From assembly GCF_032854445.1 (NCBI RefSeq), contig NC_088300.1, positions 32,841,608 to 32,905,607 on the forward strand: DNA of 64,000 nt. Direction: 5' to 3'. The position numbers and the translations under genes are program-made. The notes beneath the pieces were generated by a model. It searched no databases. It worked only from the letters and a program-made list of their open reading frames with translations, and was not told the origin of the DNA. How positions within the stretch are numbered: the stretch's first letter is position 1; each line of letters starts with the position of its first letter. This document shows positions 39,596 to 51,710 of the stretch, one piece after another. Source of the DNA: Liolophura sinensis (lineage: Eukaryota; Mollusca; Polyplacophora; Chitonida; Chitonidae).

Positions 39596-39930
39596 GAACG
39601 ACAATATAAACATGCACGTATTGGTTCTACCTGTAGCAAAATCTGTTTTAATAACGAACAAATTCTGACAAAACTTGTTTTACGCCTGACTGGAGCCTAT
39701 TTTATAAACTCATATAAACTCATAGTTAATAGGTAAAATCCGGCAGAGATTGGATTCCGTGGTAACAAAACAGTTCGAATTTCTTGAATTATTGTCATTG
39801 GGCCATAAATGTTTCAATTGGTCAGGTTTATGTAAAGAGGAAACCAAGCACAGTTCAAAGGAAACTACTGCACATAGTTAGGTACCTGACAAACCTCCTA
39901 ACGAAAGGTGGCAGTCAATCTGGCAGAAGG

Positions 39931-40025
39931 TAGGGGCCTGCGTGGCCGAGTGATTAGTGTCAGCGCGGTACCATGTGATCGCTATGCGTTCAAGTCCATT
40001 AATCAGAAAAATAAATAAATAAACC
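39931..40025 (+). mobile_element. SINE family 1, head joined directly to tail
   Basis: A tRNA-like head (GCGTGGCCGAGTGATTAGTG, B box GCGTTCAAGTCC) runs straight into an AATAAATAAATAAA tail. The whole body of about 150 bp is missing. Confidence 0.55.
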
Positions 40026-40870
40026 TAGCCCTAAGAATATTCAAGGGCGTACAAAAAAATCAGCTTTTTAGTGCAACGCCACTGAGAGCAAATGAAACCT
40101 GCTCATCGACGTTTCAGGTATACTGTACTCTTAGTTCACAATGACACACTCAAAAGAACAACTGCAGATAAAAGCGAGGCCTAAAGGCGAGGTCAAAAGC
40201 TCATGTCAAAAGCACACCCCTTCATTTGTATACGAGTGATGGCTCACAAGATCGTGGAAGTTTTTGGATTCATATAGTATACATATATCGATGGGTACTT
40301 CGTTGTACACGACCAGTTAAACATTTTCAGCTTGTTTTGTGTTTTGGCGCTCAAATTCGTTTTACAGATTACCACACAGAACGTATTCACATGTCCATAT
40401 CCAATAATAAAACTGATTTTAGTTTTGATTTACGTCAAGTAATGTTACTTTGTTGAGGATACATTTGCCTTTGGCCAATATTATTGGCATATTGTTTTAC
40501 CATGCAATAGATCGGGGGACCATACATCGCTCTGGTCCTGCCGTGAGTTCGAGTCCAAGCAGATAAACACATAAGTTAAAGCCAGTGTTTCCCGTACAAA
40601 GTAGTATTCCCTCAGTCGTACGATGTTTGATTAAAAATAATAAACACTTTTTTCACATTTCATCTCTTACACTAACTAGGTTATGGGTTCATAGTGCCAA
40701 ACGTATATTACCACTCACAAATATTTAACAAAGCATTTTAGTTCTTAAAAAAATTTCTTTATTCAAAAAAGTCCAAAATGCGTTCTACAAGTTGTCAATG
40801 CAAGGTAAAATGAGAAAGTATTTTGCAACAGGTTTACGGAGTTGAGAAAATATCATGTGGGCACGGTTGT

Positions 40871-43800
40871 CTAATAGTTCCACTTGTACTTCTCGGTGTC
40901 ACTTTCGCAGTCAACGTAGTCTTTGTACTTTTTCACCATCTGCTGGTTGATGCTCATCAGACCAAACTTGTTACCTCCCCTGCTGAGTTTATTGATGAGT
41001 GCAGCGACCTCAAAGACGTTGTCAGCCTGAGTATTGGCGAGTTTACTTTCAATGTATCCGAGCAACTAAGGGAAAATATAAAGGGAATTCAAACCGTTAA
41101 TGTAATAAATGCGCTATCGTTACATTCACATAGATAAATTCTGTTATTTACCGAATAAGTGCTTCTGTGCAATAGTTTGGTGAGCACAACAATAAAGTTT
41201 TAAATTCGGGTTCTACAAAAAAGTCTGCTTCTTAAAATTATCTTGATTTTAAGTGCTTGGAAGTCTGTGGAAGCAAACTCTTTTGTCAGGTGAATCCAGG
41301 AGTCTGCGGAAACATTAGTATAGCAGTTCTCAGTCAAAATAAATGTCACTGATCGATAACCGCGAGACCCAATTTCCAAAACAACGTTCAACAAAAACCA
41401 CCAAAGAACTAAGAAAGTATATAGGGTAATAATTTGACGAAAGAGAGTCTGTCTACAGGTTTCAATGATGGTTGAAAGAGGCAAGGAATGGTCTATGCGA
41501 ATGAATTCAATGAAGCCATATATTCTTTCTGAAATATATCGTCAGGAGTTATTGTCCGTTTTGAATTATATCAAATCCCGAAAGAAGATTTTGAACTTAC
41601 ATGATGGTCGTTGTGATTAGTTGCGTGTTTGGCCAGGTCGTTCACTTTATCCGCGATTTCTTTCTCAGTACGGAGTGCCAGCGAGAGAGCTGCACCCGGG
41701 TCCGACCATTGCGTCTCGCTGGGTTTCTGAAATTAAAAACGTTACGGAAATACTTCCTTCTCCAAACTGGTCTCCAAACATCAGAATTGAGGATTGCTAG
41801 CCCTGTTGAAAGCAGAATTAACAGATAACCGCAGAACGAGAATTAAACGTTTCTTAATTGGTTAAGTTTTAAAAACAGAAAAGTTACAGCTGTAAAAAGT
41901 TAGGCGAAAACTGCAAAACTATTCTAAACTATTTCCAATATATAAAGTATAGCACTTGGGTAGATGTGGTCTTACCGACACGTCCTTGAACTGAACATCT
42001 GCCCCTCGCTTCACCAAGTACATCATCAAGTCCTTAGCCAGGTTAATCTTCATCCTCGCCCATGCGTTGAACATCAAAGACATGCCGATAATGTCGACAT
42101 CGTGACGCCGGAAGAATGTGGCCTGAAATAAACAATACATTTCTCTATTGATGACATCGGAGAGTGAGTTAGCATGAGTGATAGACTGATGTAAAGCTTG
42201 ATAGCAAGAAGTAATCTTTATTCAGGTAAAGTTTCCAGGTACGTTTTAATGCATTATACACCGGTTTTATACACAGAAGACCTTCAAAGGCAATGCCATT
42301 ACAACAATAATCCATGTCAGAGAATAATTGTAAAAGCTCTTTGAATAATGAAAGCCATTCGCTGGTTAACACGAGCACTTGAATTTCTAGACTCAGATCT
42401 TTGAAACGTGATTTCTTCAGATTTTTGTCTCATTTCTGTGAGGTGTTGTACATCAACAGCGAGGACTGGATTTGAAATCGCGTCCTCATTAGTCAAGTGC
42501 TGAGATACTACAAGCTGAGTCCATCTCTCCAATCAGGTCGTAATGTTATGACATATTAGTGGACAAAGACGGTTTTCAAAATATGCTAAATTTTCATTCA
42601 TCAACGTCACTGAACAAAGAGAAGACCACCTTGCTTGATGATGTGACATTTGATGGTGGACAGATACCCATTTCATATTGGACATAGTGATGATGGGCAC
42701 AAGTGAAACCGTTATATTAATATAATTAAAGACGTACAGCATGGAGAGTAAGACCAGAGCAGCGACGACAGTGTGTGATAGCTGGCAAATAGTCACGCGT
42801 AACCGATGAAATCAGGCCTCTTGTCAATTTACCTGAGTCAGAGTTTTATTCTAACTGTGCATGTAAATGCACAAAGAGTAGCAATTTACACGCCCCCTAG
42901 CACAACGACTTGAGAGGAATTAGGCCAAAAAATATGCAGTGGTGTTAACTGCAACTTGTTAGACGTCACTAGTCTAGAATTACTCAAAATACTGTGTTAT
43001 CATCATAGTTAACATACAATCACATTAAAACAAGACCTGGTTACTTAACGCCTAATACGTTGCGTTGTACTTACAATGGCGATGTACTGGAAGGTGGACT
43101 CGATCTCGCGGTGAATAAGTGCGTTGATTTTCTGGGAGCAGCCGGGGTCCCAGTTTTGTAAAATCATGTTATCACCACCCTTCCCTTCTGAAAGTTAACG
43201 CAATATACTCTCGATTAATATTCCATGGAGTAACAGGCGACCGAAAGGTTTAACCGCTGAATGACACATTAACAGATTGCGCTAAGGCCATTTCATGTAA
43301 AGATACACTAGCAGATTGTAAATATCTTGAGAAGCTGAAGAGAGATAATATGTCACCACTGGCTTGAAGGCGGAACAGTGAACAAGCCATTTTATTTCCA
43401 GTTAAAAGAATTATTTATACAGTAAGCTGTCAAATTACAATGAATATCAAATACCTGTGTAAGAGTATATTAATTTAATGAAATATCTGCGGCTGATTAA
43501 GGGAATAGTTGGATGTGTAACAAAAGAAAGTCATGATCACTTGCATACAGTAAATCTAGCTCTCCATGAGAGACCACTGAAATTTTTTGTTAGAGATCCA
43601 ACATGGCCGCGAGTCTACTGAGAGATAAAGAGTGGAAGTCCATTTTACCGTTGAACAGAAGTGATAATCTCATACAGGTAAGTCTCAACTATTGATTATA
43701 GTGACGAATGAGAGCTTTGACCGGAAGTGCAGATAAATTCCAATCGGATTTCAAAGCGTTGCTTTAAGTTCTGTCAATGACGTTTAGCATTTTCATTATA

Positions 43801-44118
43801 AAAATGATAACCAAAGATACAATTCCGTATTACGGTCAGAGAGAAAGAGAAAAAAAGGATCACCATTTCACTGGATGAAACGGCGGGAAAGAAATTTTCC
43901 ATTCAGATTTCACCTGTTTGAGTAACTATTCAAATAAGTCCCTTTGTGAATCTTCCCATTTTGCCGATCGTCCAAGCAGGTGTGAAAAATTAAAAAACAC
44001 AAAAGCACTTGCCATCTCCCATCATCATATCGTCCAGTCCATCGTCTTCATACTGATATCTCCGGCCGTACGCCACGGCAGCTAGACACAGCACCGACAC
44101 CAACAGCCAAGTCTTCAT
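40871..44118 (-). CDS. Secreted ferritin-like protein, gene B (5 exons, GC-AG first intron)
   Basis: Exons in transcript order are 44118-44013, 43187-43075, 42122-41976, 41726-41601 and 41065-40871, giving 228 aa. The signal peptide is identical to that of gene A (MKTWLLVSVLCLAAVAYG), followed by the acidic/Met linker YEDDGLDDMMMGD. Exon 2 is 3 nt longer than in A. The first intron must use a GC donor (GATG|GCAAGT). The only nearby GT, four bases further on, would put a TGA six codons after the junction. The helix landmarks match gene A: HREIESTFQYIAI, YLVKRGADVQFKDV, LRTEKEIADKV and NTQADNVFEVA, with a KYKWNY end. Glu27, Glu107 and Gln141 equivalents are present, whereas the Tyr34, Glu62 and His65 equivalents are Ala, Lys and Leu. 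A poly(A) signal lies at 40763-40758. B is the tandem duplicate of A, and similarity continues at least 1 kb upstream of both start codons. Confidence 0.85.
42738..43040. repeat. Dispersed repeat family 5 in intron 2 of gene B
   Basis: It contains GCATGGAGAGTAAGACCAGA, AGCGACGACAGTGTGTGATA and later TTAGACGTCACTAGTCTAGA. The same ordered blocks recur at 46,785, 47,480, 56,965 and 59,545, and in part near 2,480. Confidence 0.6.
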
Positions 44119-44176
44119 CTTGTAACACCTGAGAATGCAGCAGATCTGAGGGTGTCCACTCCAGGTGACCACCACG

Positions 44177-44183
44177 TTATATA
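44177..44183 (-). promoter_or_regulatory. TATA box of gene B
   Basis: TATATAA on the minus strand, about 60 bases upstream of the ATG at the same relative position as in gene A. It is flanked by the same conserved upstream blocks (about 44,119-44,325). Confidence 0.65.
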
Positions 44184-45512
44184 CTCACCTGAGTCCAGGG
44201 CCCGGGGTCAAAGTCTAACAGATGACTGGGCCATTCCATTGTCTCCCAGGGACGAAGTCGAATTTTTATGACCTCTCCGAATATTGACTGTTTCGGGTCA
44301 TCAGTGTGTCACAGAAAATACCCCACAATCCTTTGGAGAAAGAGTGATCCAACAAGATTTACATACAACCGTTGATTTCTGGTTAAGCCAGAATGCTAAT
44401 TTTACACCTGATTAAAATATTTAACATCTGAACTAATCTGTAAAAAAAAAACTTACATTAGTAGTTGAGTGAAATTGGAGTTTTAGGCATTTTTGATCTG
44501 TATAATTTAATCGTGTTAACTACTTAAGCAGAGATGATGGTGATTCGGTTTGTTAGAGACTCCATTCGTATGAATGATGTGCGTCAAGGCTAAACTAATT
44601 AGTGTAAAACAGAATTATGTCTGTTATTTAATGCAGTAAGACGCCAAATGCAGGCCATTGATGTACATGAAGAGATGTACATGTGCGTGTGCACTGGAAA
44701 AAAAATTGTGCAGCAGATTTGAGGGTGTCCACTTGACGCATTAGTGTATGAGGAAACCGGGCAGAGGGGGAAACCTACGACCTGCCCACGAAGTTTCGCG
44801 TTAAAGGAGAAAATATTGCATTTTGATTTACTACCTGTTGATGAAGGAACAGTTATACATAGGGTCAATAGAGTGCATTTGCACTGATGCAATCTAGGCA
44901 TTCGCGAAAACAATCACTCCTAACTGTTCAGTTTTACTGAATTCTTTCAGTAGCTTTTTTTACGCCCCGCAAAAAAGTGTTTAACATGACCTATAAGCAG
45001 ATAGTTTGGTTTATGATTTAAGGAAATAAGCTTTAGGCTAAAGGAAACTGTCGCACATCGTCAAGTACATGACAAACCTCCAGACGAAAGGTCACAGGCA
45101 AACTATAGCGAGAAATCTATACGAAGACTCCAGTTCCAATACCGGATTCAACATGTGTGCAACTATCATAGCAACCATTATGTATTTATTCATGGTAGAT
45201 GCGTGAACTGTAATGGCAGCTTGGAAATGGTAGTTACATACACAGCATTGGGTCAAGTTTTCTTTGACCTCTGAGAAATGATCAAATTTGGTCCCGACCC
45301 AAATCGAGTGTAAATCAGCGTATATAGGTATCTTCAATGTCAATTTATATTAACACCGAGGCACTCTAGAATATTTTATTTATGCGACTCACGACCGTCT
45401 GCATGAAACAGGCAGTTGGTCCCTACTCTTATTTGTACATGTTGTGTCTGTGAGCACACAAGTTCATGGTTAGAAATAAACAACTGGTTTATTTATCGAC
45501 TTATTGATCTGT

Positions 45513-45595
45513 CAGCAGCCTGCGGATGGTCGTGGGTTCCACAGTACGGCGTAAAACATCAATCAAATATATAAATTAATAAATAAATATTGATT
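45513..45595 (+). mobile_element. SINE family 1, internally deleted
   Basis: CAGCCTGCGGATGGTCGTGG is joined directly to CAGTACGGCGTAAAACATCA and an AATAAATA tail. The CCTCCCACCATAATG centre is missing. Decayed inverted pieces flank it at 45,354-45,420 and 45,594-45,650. Confidence 0.55.
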
Positions 45596-46099
45596 TATTT
45601 GTTATTTAACGCCTTATACAAGATTTTTTTTACTCTCACAGTCTATAAGTGCATCAGCACTGGAAACAAATGAAATCTTTTGGTTGTGGTTTCAAGTGGA
45701 CTGGTGTGTTTTGATATTGGCTTATCTCAGCTCTCACTGACATACTCAAAAGACCAACAGGAGATAAAAACGTCATCAACACCAAATAAAGTGCGAGGTC
45801 AAAAGTTCATATCTTTAACTATAAAGCACCTTTCTTGTCTATACCTTACTTGTCTATACGCGAATTACTTATTTAATTCAAGTTCATTTTTGTGGAACAC
45901 AAAATACGTGTACAGATAAGGAAGTCGATGTCCGCGATGATGTCCGCAGTTTATGATTTTAATGAAAATGGGAACATTTGGACACCTCACAGAAATGAGA
46001 CAACTAGTTTTTACATTATTTTTGTGGTTGGGGTATCGGTTCGTGGCAGGGATCACGACACAGAAGGAACTTCATTTGCATACCTATATAAGAAAAATG

Positions 46100-46162
46100 A
46101 ATGATTATGCCCTAACGCCACCTCGGCAATGTTGCAACCATGTCGTGGCGAGGTATCTGTAT
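46100..46162. repeat. Dispersed repeat family 4, single unit
   Basis: GATTATGCCCTAACGCCACC and CAACCATGTCGTGGCGAGGT match the unit at 21,256. Confidence 0.5.
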
Positions 46163-46324
46163 TGACGCTAATTTTTGAAATTCAGTATTCTTGTTCAAGT
46201 TAAAAGCGTATTGACATTTAAACATGGTATTTCACTTTGAACACACTATTGAACAAGTAACCTGTGATATGAATTACCTGTTCGGGCATGACGATAGCTA
46301 GATATGGCTCTTGTTAGCGTAAAA

Positions 46325-46605
46325 TGCACGAGTAATATGTTAGCACTGCACGAGTAATATGTTAGCAATGCACGAGTAATATGTTAGCAATGCATGAGTA
46401 ATATGTTGGCAATGCACGAGTAATATGTTTGCAATGCGTGAGTAATATGTTTGCAATGCGCGAGTAATATGTTGGCAATGCACGAGTAATATGTTTCCAA
46501 TGCGCGAGTAATATGTTTTCAATGCACGAGTAATATGTTAGCAATGTACAAGTAATATGTTGGCAATGCACGAATAATAAGTTAGTAATGCACGAGTAAA
46601 AAGTC
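46325..46605. repeat. 22-bp minisatellite, about 12-13 units
   Basis: The unit is TGCACGAGTAATATGTTAGCAA with single-base variants, starting at 46325, 46347, 46369 and onward. The last two or three units are degraded. There is no spacer and no associated genes, so it is not a CRISPR-like array. Confidence 0.9.
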
Positions 46606-46784
46606 ATCGCAAAGGAAGGAATAAACAATGGGACCACACAGCTTAGGTTCAAATTATACTTTTGGTGAGAATAATTCCACTTAATCTAAACACAGGGAGA
46701 ATCTCCATCTTTGTTAGGTTTTCGACTTTAAGAAGCATGTGCCGACGCAAATACCAGCGATTTTACGCATTTGATATTATAGAC

Positions 46785-46990
46785 TACACCATGGAGAGCA
46801 TAAAAGAGCAGCGACTACAGTGTGATACCTGACAGATTGTCACACGCGAACTATAAGGCCTATTGTCATTTTACCTAAGTTAAGGTTTTTTTCTGTTTGT
46901 TCATACAAATGCATATATAATATCAATATACAGTACCTAGCACCATAGCTTAAAAGAAAAGAACACATTTATACAACCTATGCCTTAAAT
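46785..46990. repeat. Dispersed repeat family 5, between B and C
   Basis: CCATGGAGAGCATAAAAGAG and GCGACTACAGTGTGATACCT match the family blocks. The distal TCTAGAATTACTCAAAACAC block lies separately at about 47,497-47,545. Confidence 0.55.
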
Positions 46991-48107
46991 AAAAGAGACA
47001 TACAAACTGTGTGCCATTCTATTTTAGTTTCGTAAGAGAGAAACACGACTTTAAGCATCGTCATTTTTCACAAAGTCCACCGATGCGAGGCACATCGAAA
47101 GTTCCGTCTTGTTTTGGTCTCCTTTCCTCCGCTTGAATATTCATTGTGACGTCAGTGTGATTTAAGGTTTACGGTTATCGTTCATTTCCGGTCAGCTAAA
47201 TATGTACGTATATCGTGATAATCGTGGATTTAAAAGTGTGTGAAAGCCACATGTAAAAAAGAAGAGTTTTGGACGTAAGTGACTTTAAACTGCCAGTGTG
47301 TCTGGAATGTCATACCCTGAAAAGCTAGTGAGCAAAGCTAAGCACGATGACATATGTAATCTGTTAAAATAGCCGCCTGAAGGAAACTTTTAAATCTTCG
47401 ATGTTTAACTTTTAAATACTCAAATACAAGCACTTTGTATTTTTATAATTTATTATATATATTAGATATAATTATTAAATTTATTAGACATAACTCATCT
47501 AGAATTACTCAAAACACTATGTTGTCTCACATTTAATAAAACAAAAATATTGCAACTAATGCCTTGCCTCCGGGTTTGCTTAATCTACCTTCAGGGCCTT
47601 AGTTTATTCAGGAAGAAAGTCTGCAACATGGTGAGTAAAATCAGGATTGCGACGACAGTATGATAGTTAGCTGCTCATGGCAACATGGCTCAAACAGAAT
47701 TCGGGTCAATAAAGAAATGGGTCGATGGGAATTGCAATTTATGTCCGAACACTTCGAATAAAATCCTGAGGTTAAATAAAATCCTGAGGTTAAATTACCA
47801 GATTTCACGTGTGGTCGTTTGCCAACACGCTGTCGTAGCTGATGTGGTTTTATTCTTATTTCAACGAGTGGAACCCGTTTTGATTTGATCGAATTGCACT
47901 TAAAGCAAGAAAGTTTAACCAATTAGTTAATGAAAGTTTTGTAGACACCGTTTTTCAAATGTATCTCAGTGAATTTGGAGAGGCAGACGACAGCCGCGAA
48001 TAAGGCAGCAAACAGCTTTTATGACGACGTACCATACACGTCAGACGCATTCCAAAACGTAATGATACCTTCCTGACAGGCTGTCAGCTTTAGCTGATAA
48101 AAAAACC

Positions 48108-48219
48108 GGGCAAAAACCGGGCAAGATTAATTTCGTTGCAAAAACCGGGCAAGATTAATTTCGTTGCAAAAACCGGGCAAGATTAATTTCGTTGCAAAAA
48201 CCGGGCAAGATTAATTTCG
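48108..48219. repeat. 28-bp tandem repeat, about four units
   Basis: GCAAGATTAATTTCG recurs at 48121, 48149, 48177 and 48205 with AAAAACCGGG before each. The first three units are identical. Confidence 0.9.
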
Positions 48220-48699
48220 GAAACGGGTAGTACACACGGAGAGAAAACCAAAGAAATGAAGAAATTAAGTACACGTAGGTGATCTTTATTGGTCAACAAA
48301 CCCTCAAACATTTGCAAGGAAGTAAAACTGATGAGTATTTTTCTTGTCCACATGAAAAACGATGTTGCGTTTTTTGTAAATGGGCTGATACCATTTAATA
48401 GGTCAACTTTGGACTGATTTCAACAATTAACTGAATATGTTGATAGAACACGTAAAAAGCAACGTAATATTTAATCTTCGTTAATAAACCTTACATAAAT
48501 GCATCAGCAGAACTAGTCAAAACAATGTAATGTTTAATTTACGTTCATCATAGAGTCTATCAACGCGTTAGCAGTATAACGCTTATATAAAATAACCGGT
48601 TCATAAGGAATGAGTACTCGTTTTCCCTCTTCGTTGAAGCTAAGAACAACGGCTAACGGGAGATTTCAAATTCAGATCTGAGAGGCAGCGTGTACTGCT

Positions 48700-48964
48700 T
48701 TAATAGTTCCACTTATACTTCTCGGCATCGCTTTCACAGTCCTTAAATTCCTTGTATTTCTTGATCATTTGCATGTTCATGGCAGACAGGCCGAATTTAG
48801 CACCACCCTTCTGGTATTTCGTGATGTAAGAAGCGGCCTCAAAGATGTAGTCAGCCTGTGGGCTTGCCATATTTTGCTCCAGGAAGGCCATCAGCTGCAA
48901 AAACAAAAATCGCAACACTTGTATTAAATAAATGATGCTTTACGGAAAATCTGCCAGGATAACC

Positions 48965-49046
<82 letters not shown>

Positions 49047-51625
49047 CTGCTGATGCGTTTATGTAGAGTTTATTAACGAAGATTAAATATTACGTTACTC
49101 GATCAGATGAGAAGCATAACGGATTTTAAACAGGTGGTAAAACCGCTTTGAATTTTTTCAGTGGAACGTTCTCAGCCTAGTGACGAAACTTACGTGGGCG
49201 TCTGAGTGTTCCATGGCGTGTTTAGTCAGGTCCTTGATCATAGTCATCATCTCCTTCTCAATGGTCAATGTGGTCTGAAGAGCCTTGTCAGGACTGGCCC
49301 ACATTGTCTCGGCGGGTTTCTAAAATTGATTTAATGTTTAGATTTAATACACTCTGTAAAAAGAGATATATATGTAGAAAATGCAAAACAGCTCATATAA
49401 GCGGTAACGATTAATGCCACAGAAAATTCGCAAATATTGTCCAGTGTTTGCCAATACAACATCTTAAAATGACTGATGAAACCTAGCACATCAAGTTTAT
49501 GCATATCAATCACACTTGACAGCTGGGCAGGTTTTAACCTAGCGCCAGTGCAGGGTGATGAAGTAACTCTCATGTTTATGATCAATATTACGTTAATTAT
49601 ATTCATTACCACAAAAGTATGTTTGCAACCAAGTAATGCATGCAAATGTGTAACATTGTATTACGCGTTACTCAATAATATTTCACTTGTACGACGGTGG
49701 CCCGGGGAAACCCACGACCACGCGTAGGTTGATGCCAGACCTTCCCATGTAAAAGAGGAAGCCAGAATGAGGTGGACTTCATAGCGACTGCATTAGTGGG
49801 CGGCTTAGGGTCATTGAGCCGACCTGGCGTGCTAACCCCACCGGCCATGGAGGCCCCCTTTATCGTACAGAGAGGTGACATACACAGTTTACTCTTTATA
49901 TAAACGTTAAACATTAACTGAACTGAAATGCAGTTTAAGAGTTTCGAAAGGCTATGAGAGAGCAAAAAACCAATGAATCTAAAAGAAAAATCAGTTAGAG
50001 CTATTTGTACGTGTTAGCAAGGAAGAATTCTGCGAGACATTCACGGGTAGGCGGATAGCGCATAAAAACATTTTTTACCATGACGTCCTTGAAGTGAATG
50101 GTAGCTCCACGTTTCACCAGGTACATCATCATCATTTTGGCAGAGTTCAGCTTCATTCTGGCCCAGGAGTTGTACATGAGAGACATTCCTACAATGTCCA
50201 CGTTGTGACGTCTGAAGAAAGTAGCCTGGAAGACAAACAGTAAGATACATAAAAATATGCCCAGTGTTCAAAATAAACCCCGATTGTGTACTGAGTAAAA
50301 TAAATATCTGCTTTGGTAACTCATCAAACGGTTATTCTTGGTAGTCTTCTAAATTATGTCAAATACAATATTTCATTCAACTTTAAAGAAGTATCACTCT
50401 TTCAGTGGGTAGAATAATTATTTCTGTGTATAGCACAAATGCGAACCACACTCTTTACAGGAATAACATTAGCCACAGACAATATGTGGGAATTGCTCTT
50501 CGAAAAGTTATTTTTTTCGGAAATAACGGAAATTCGGGAAAGAATTGTTGAATTCACGTGAATACATAAGTTGGGCATTTCAGTCTTGATGCCTCAGGCA
50601 TTGGCCAAAAATTTAGTGGTTTCAAGTCAATGCTGGAATCGTACCATAGCAATGTACTGGAAGACTGACTCGATGTTCTTATGGATCATATTGTTCATCA
50701 TCGTCACGCAGGTTTCATCAAAGTTCATCAGAATCATGTTACTGCCCTGATCTGAAAGTAGACATGACACGTCGTTCACATTATCGCATATATAATCAAA
50801 GTGAAGGTGATCATACCGAATGACAGTGGATGTTATTTTAACCTTACGTCTGGTGCACAATGTGGTAATTAACTTTTCCGGGAGGAGAGGGGACTTTATT
50901 AGCATGATAGCATCCCTTACAAACTCATTTTCCCATCCAGTTAACTGATGCATCTTCCTATGAACATGTTTATCAAACGTCTTAAATCTTTAATTAAAAA
51001 TTCAAACACAGTTACGACTAAATGTTTTGCTCTGGGAAACTCAAAATTTGTACACTGATTCTTTACTCCAGAATTTACCTACCACGACTTGAGTTCTGAC
51101 CTGTTCTAAGTTTGGTTTTTTAAGCACTTCCAGTTTATGACTTGATTCTTATGGCTTGATAAATACGAGATTCTATGACCTTCTTATTTTGGATAAAAGC
51201 ATAGCTCCTGGACCGATTTCACAGCCGTTTCAAAAATTTAAAAGTCTGATCAAAATGCGTATTTTTTTTTACAGTAAGTTGAAATTCTGACACAGTTGTT
51301 TAATTGAATAGGCCGGAATATAATCTCTGAAACCGTGTTCAAAGTTTTATTTAAGTGATAAACACTGCAGCCATCTGTAATTGGCCACTGGCTTTGATAG
51401 TCTCGCATCTTTAATAGTCTTGAACGGCTGAAAGGATGCTATATGCTGAAGTTGGGGAAAATAAAGCCTAAGAATGCTGTCAAATCAATAAATTTCATAT
51501 CAGCACCTTACCTAAGAATAGCATATACACTTACCATCAGCCATCATAACTTCGTCATCATCCATGTAACCTCTTCCAAACACACAAGCAAACAGACAGA
51601 CGGTCACCAGAACGACAGCCTTCAT
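48700..51625 (-). CDS. Secreted ferritin-like protein, gene C (5 exons, complete)
   Basis: Exons in transcript order are 51625-51535, 50751-50645, 50225-50079, 49319-49194 and 48894-48700, giving 221 aa with GT-AG junctions. The signal peptide MKAVVLVTVCLFACVFG and the linker RGYMDDDEVMMAD differ from those of A and B and define a second subfamily with D and E. Exon 2 carries HKNIESVFQYIAM. Exon 3 is Met-rich in helix B (SAKMMMMYLVKRGA). Exon 4 begins KPAETMW and carries TIEKEMMTMIKDL. Exon 5 has SPQADYIFEAASYITK, an AMNMQM stretch and the KYKWNY end. The Tyr34, Glu62 and His65 equivalents are Ala, Lys and Ser. Intron 3 contains a SINE (49,658-49,858), and intron 4 a long TA repeat. A poly(A) signal lies at 48290-48285. 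Its promoter is mirrored at gene D, about 3.9 kb away head-to-head. Confidence 0.85.
48966..49042. repeat. (TA)n microsatellite in intron 4 of gene C
   Basis: About 38 uninterrupted TA dinucleotides, 72 bp from exon 5. Its length is likely to vary between individuals. Confidence 0.95.
49658..49858 (-). mobile_element. SINE family 1 in intron 3 of gene C
   Basis: Tail ACTCAATAATATTTCACTTG, then GGGGAAACCCACGACCACGC, then a head ending GGCCATGGAGGCC. It lies in the sense orientation of gene C. Confidence 0.7.
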
Positions 51626-51702
51626 CTTGGCAAAGTTTCAGAACTAGGTATGGACGATCTTGAAGCTGGTGAAGTTTATGTAACTGAGATATTCTGGGTC
51701 CG

Positions 51703-51710
51703 TATTTATA
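51703..51710 (-). promoter_or_regulatory. TATA box of gene C
   Basis: TATAAATA on the minus strand, 78-85 bases upstream of the ATG. It lies within a block at 51,626-51,800 that is almost identical in inverted orientation to the gene D promoter. Confidence 0.65.

Noticed and set aside
46325-46605. CRISPR-like appearance of regular 22-bp repeats
   Set aside because: The repeats are contiguous without spacers and the genome is eukaryotic, so it is a minisatellite.
46340-46652. Minus-strand repetitive frame with HITRALQTYYSRIANILL units
   Set aside because: Pure translation of the 22-bp minisatellite, with no start context, domain or splice support.
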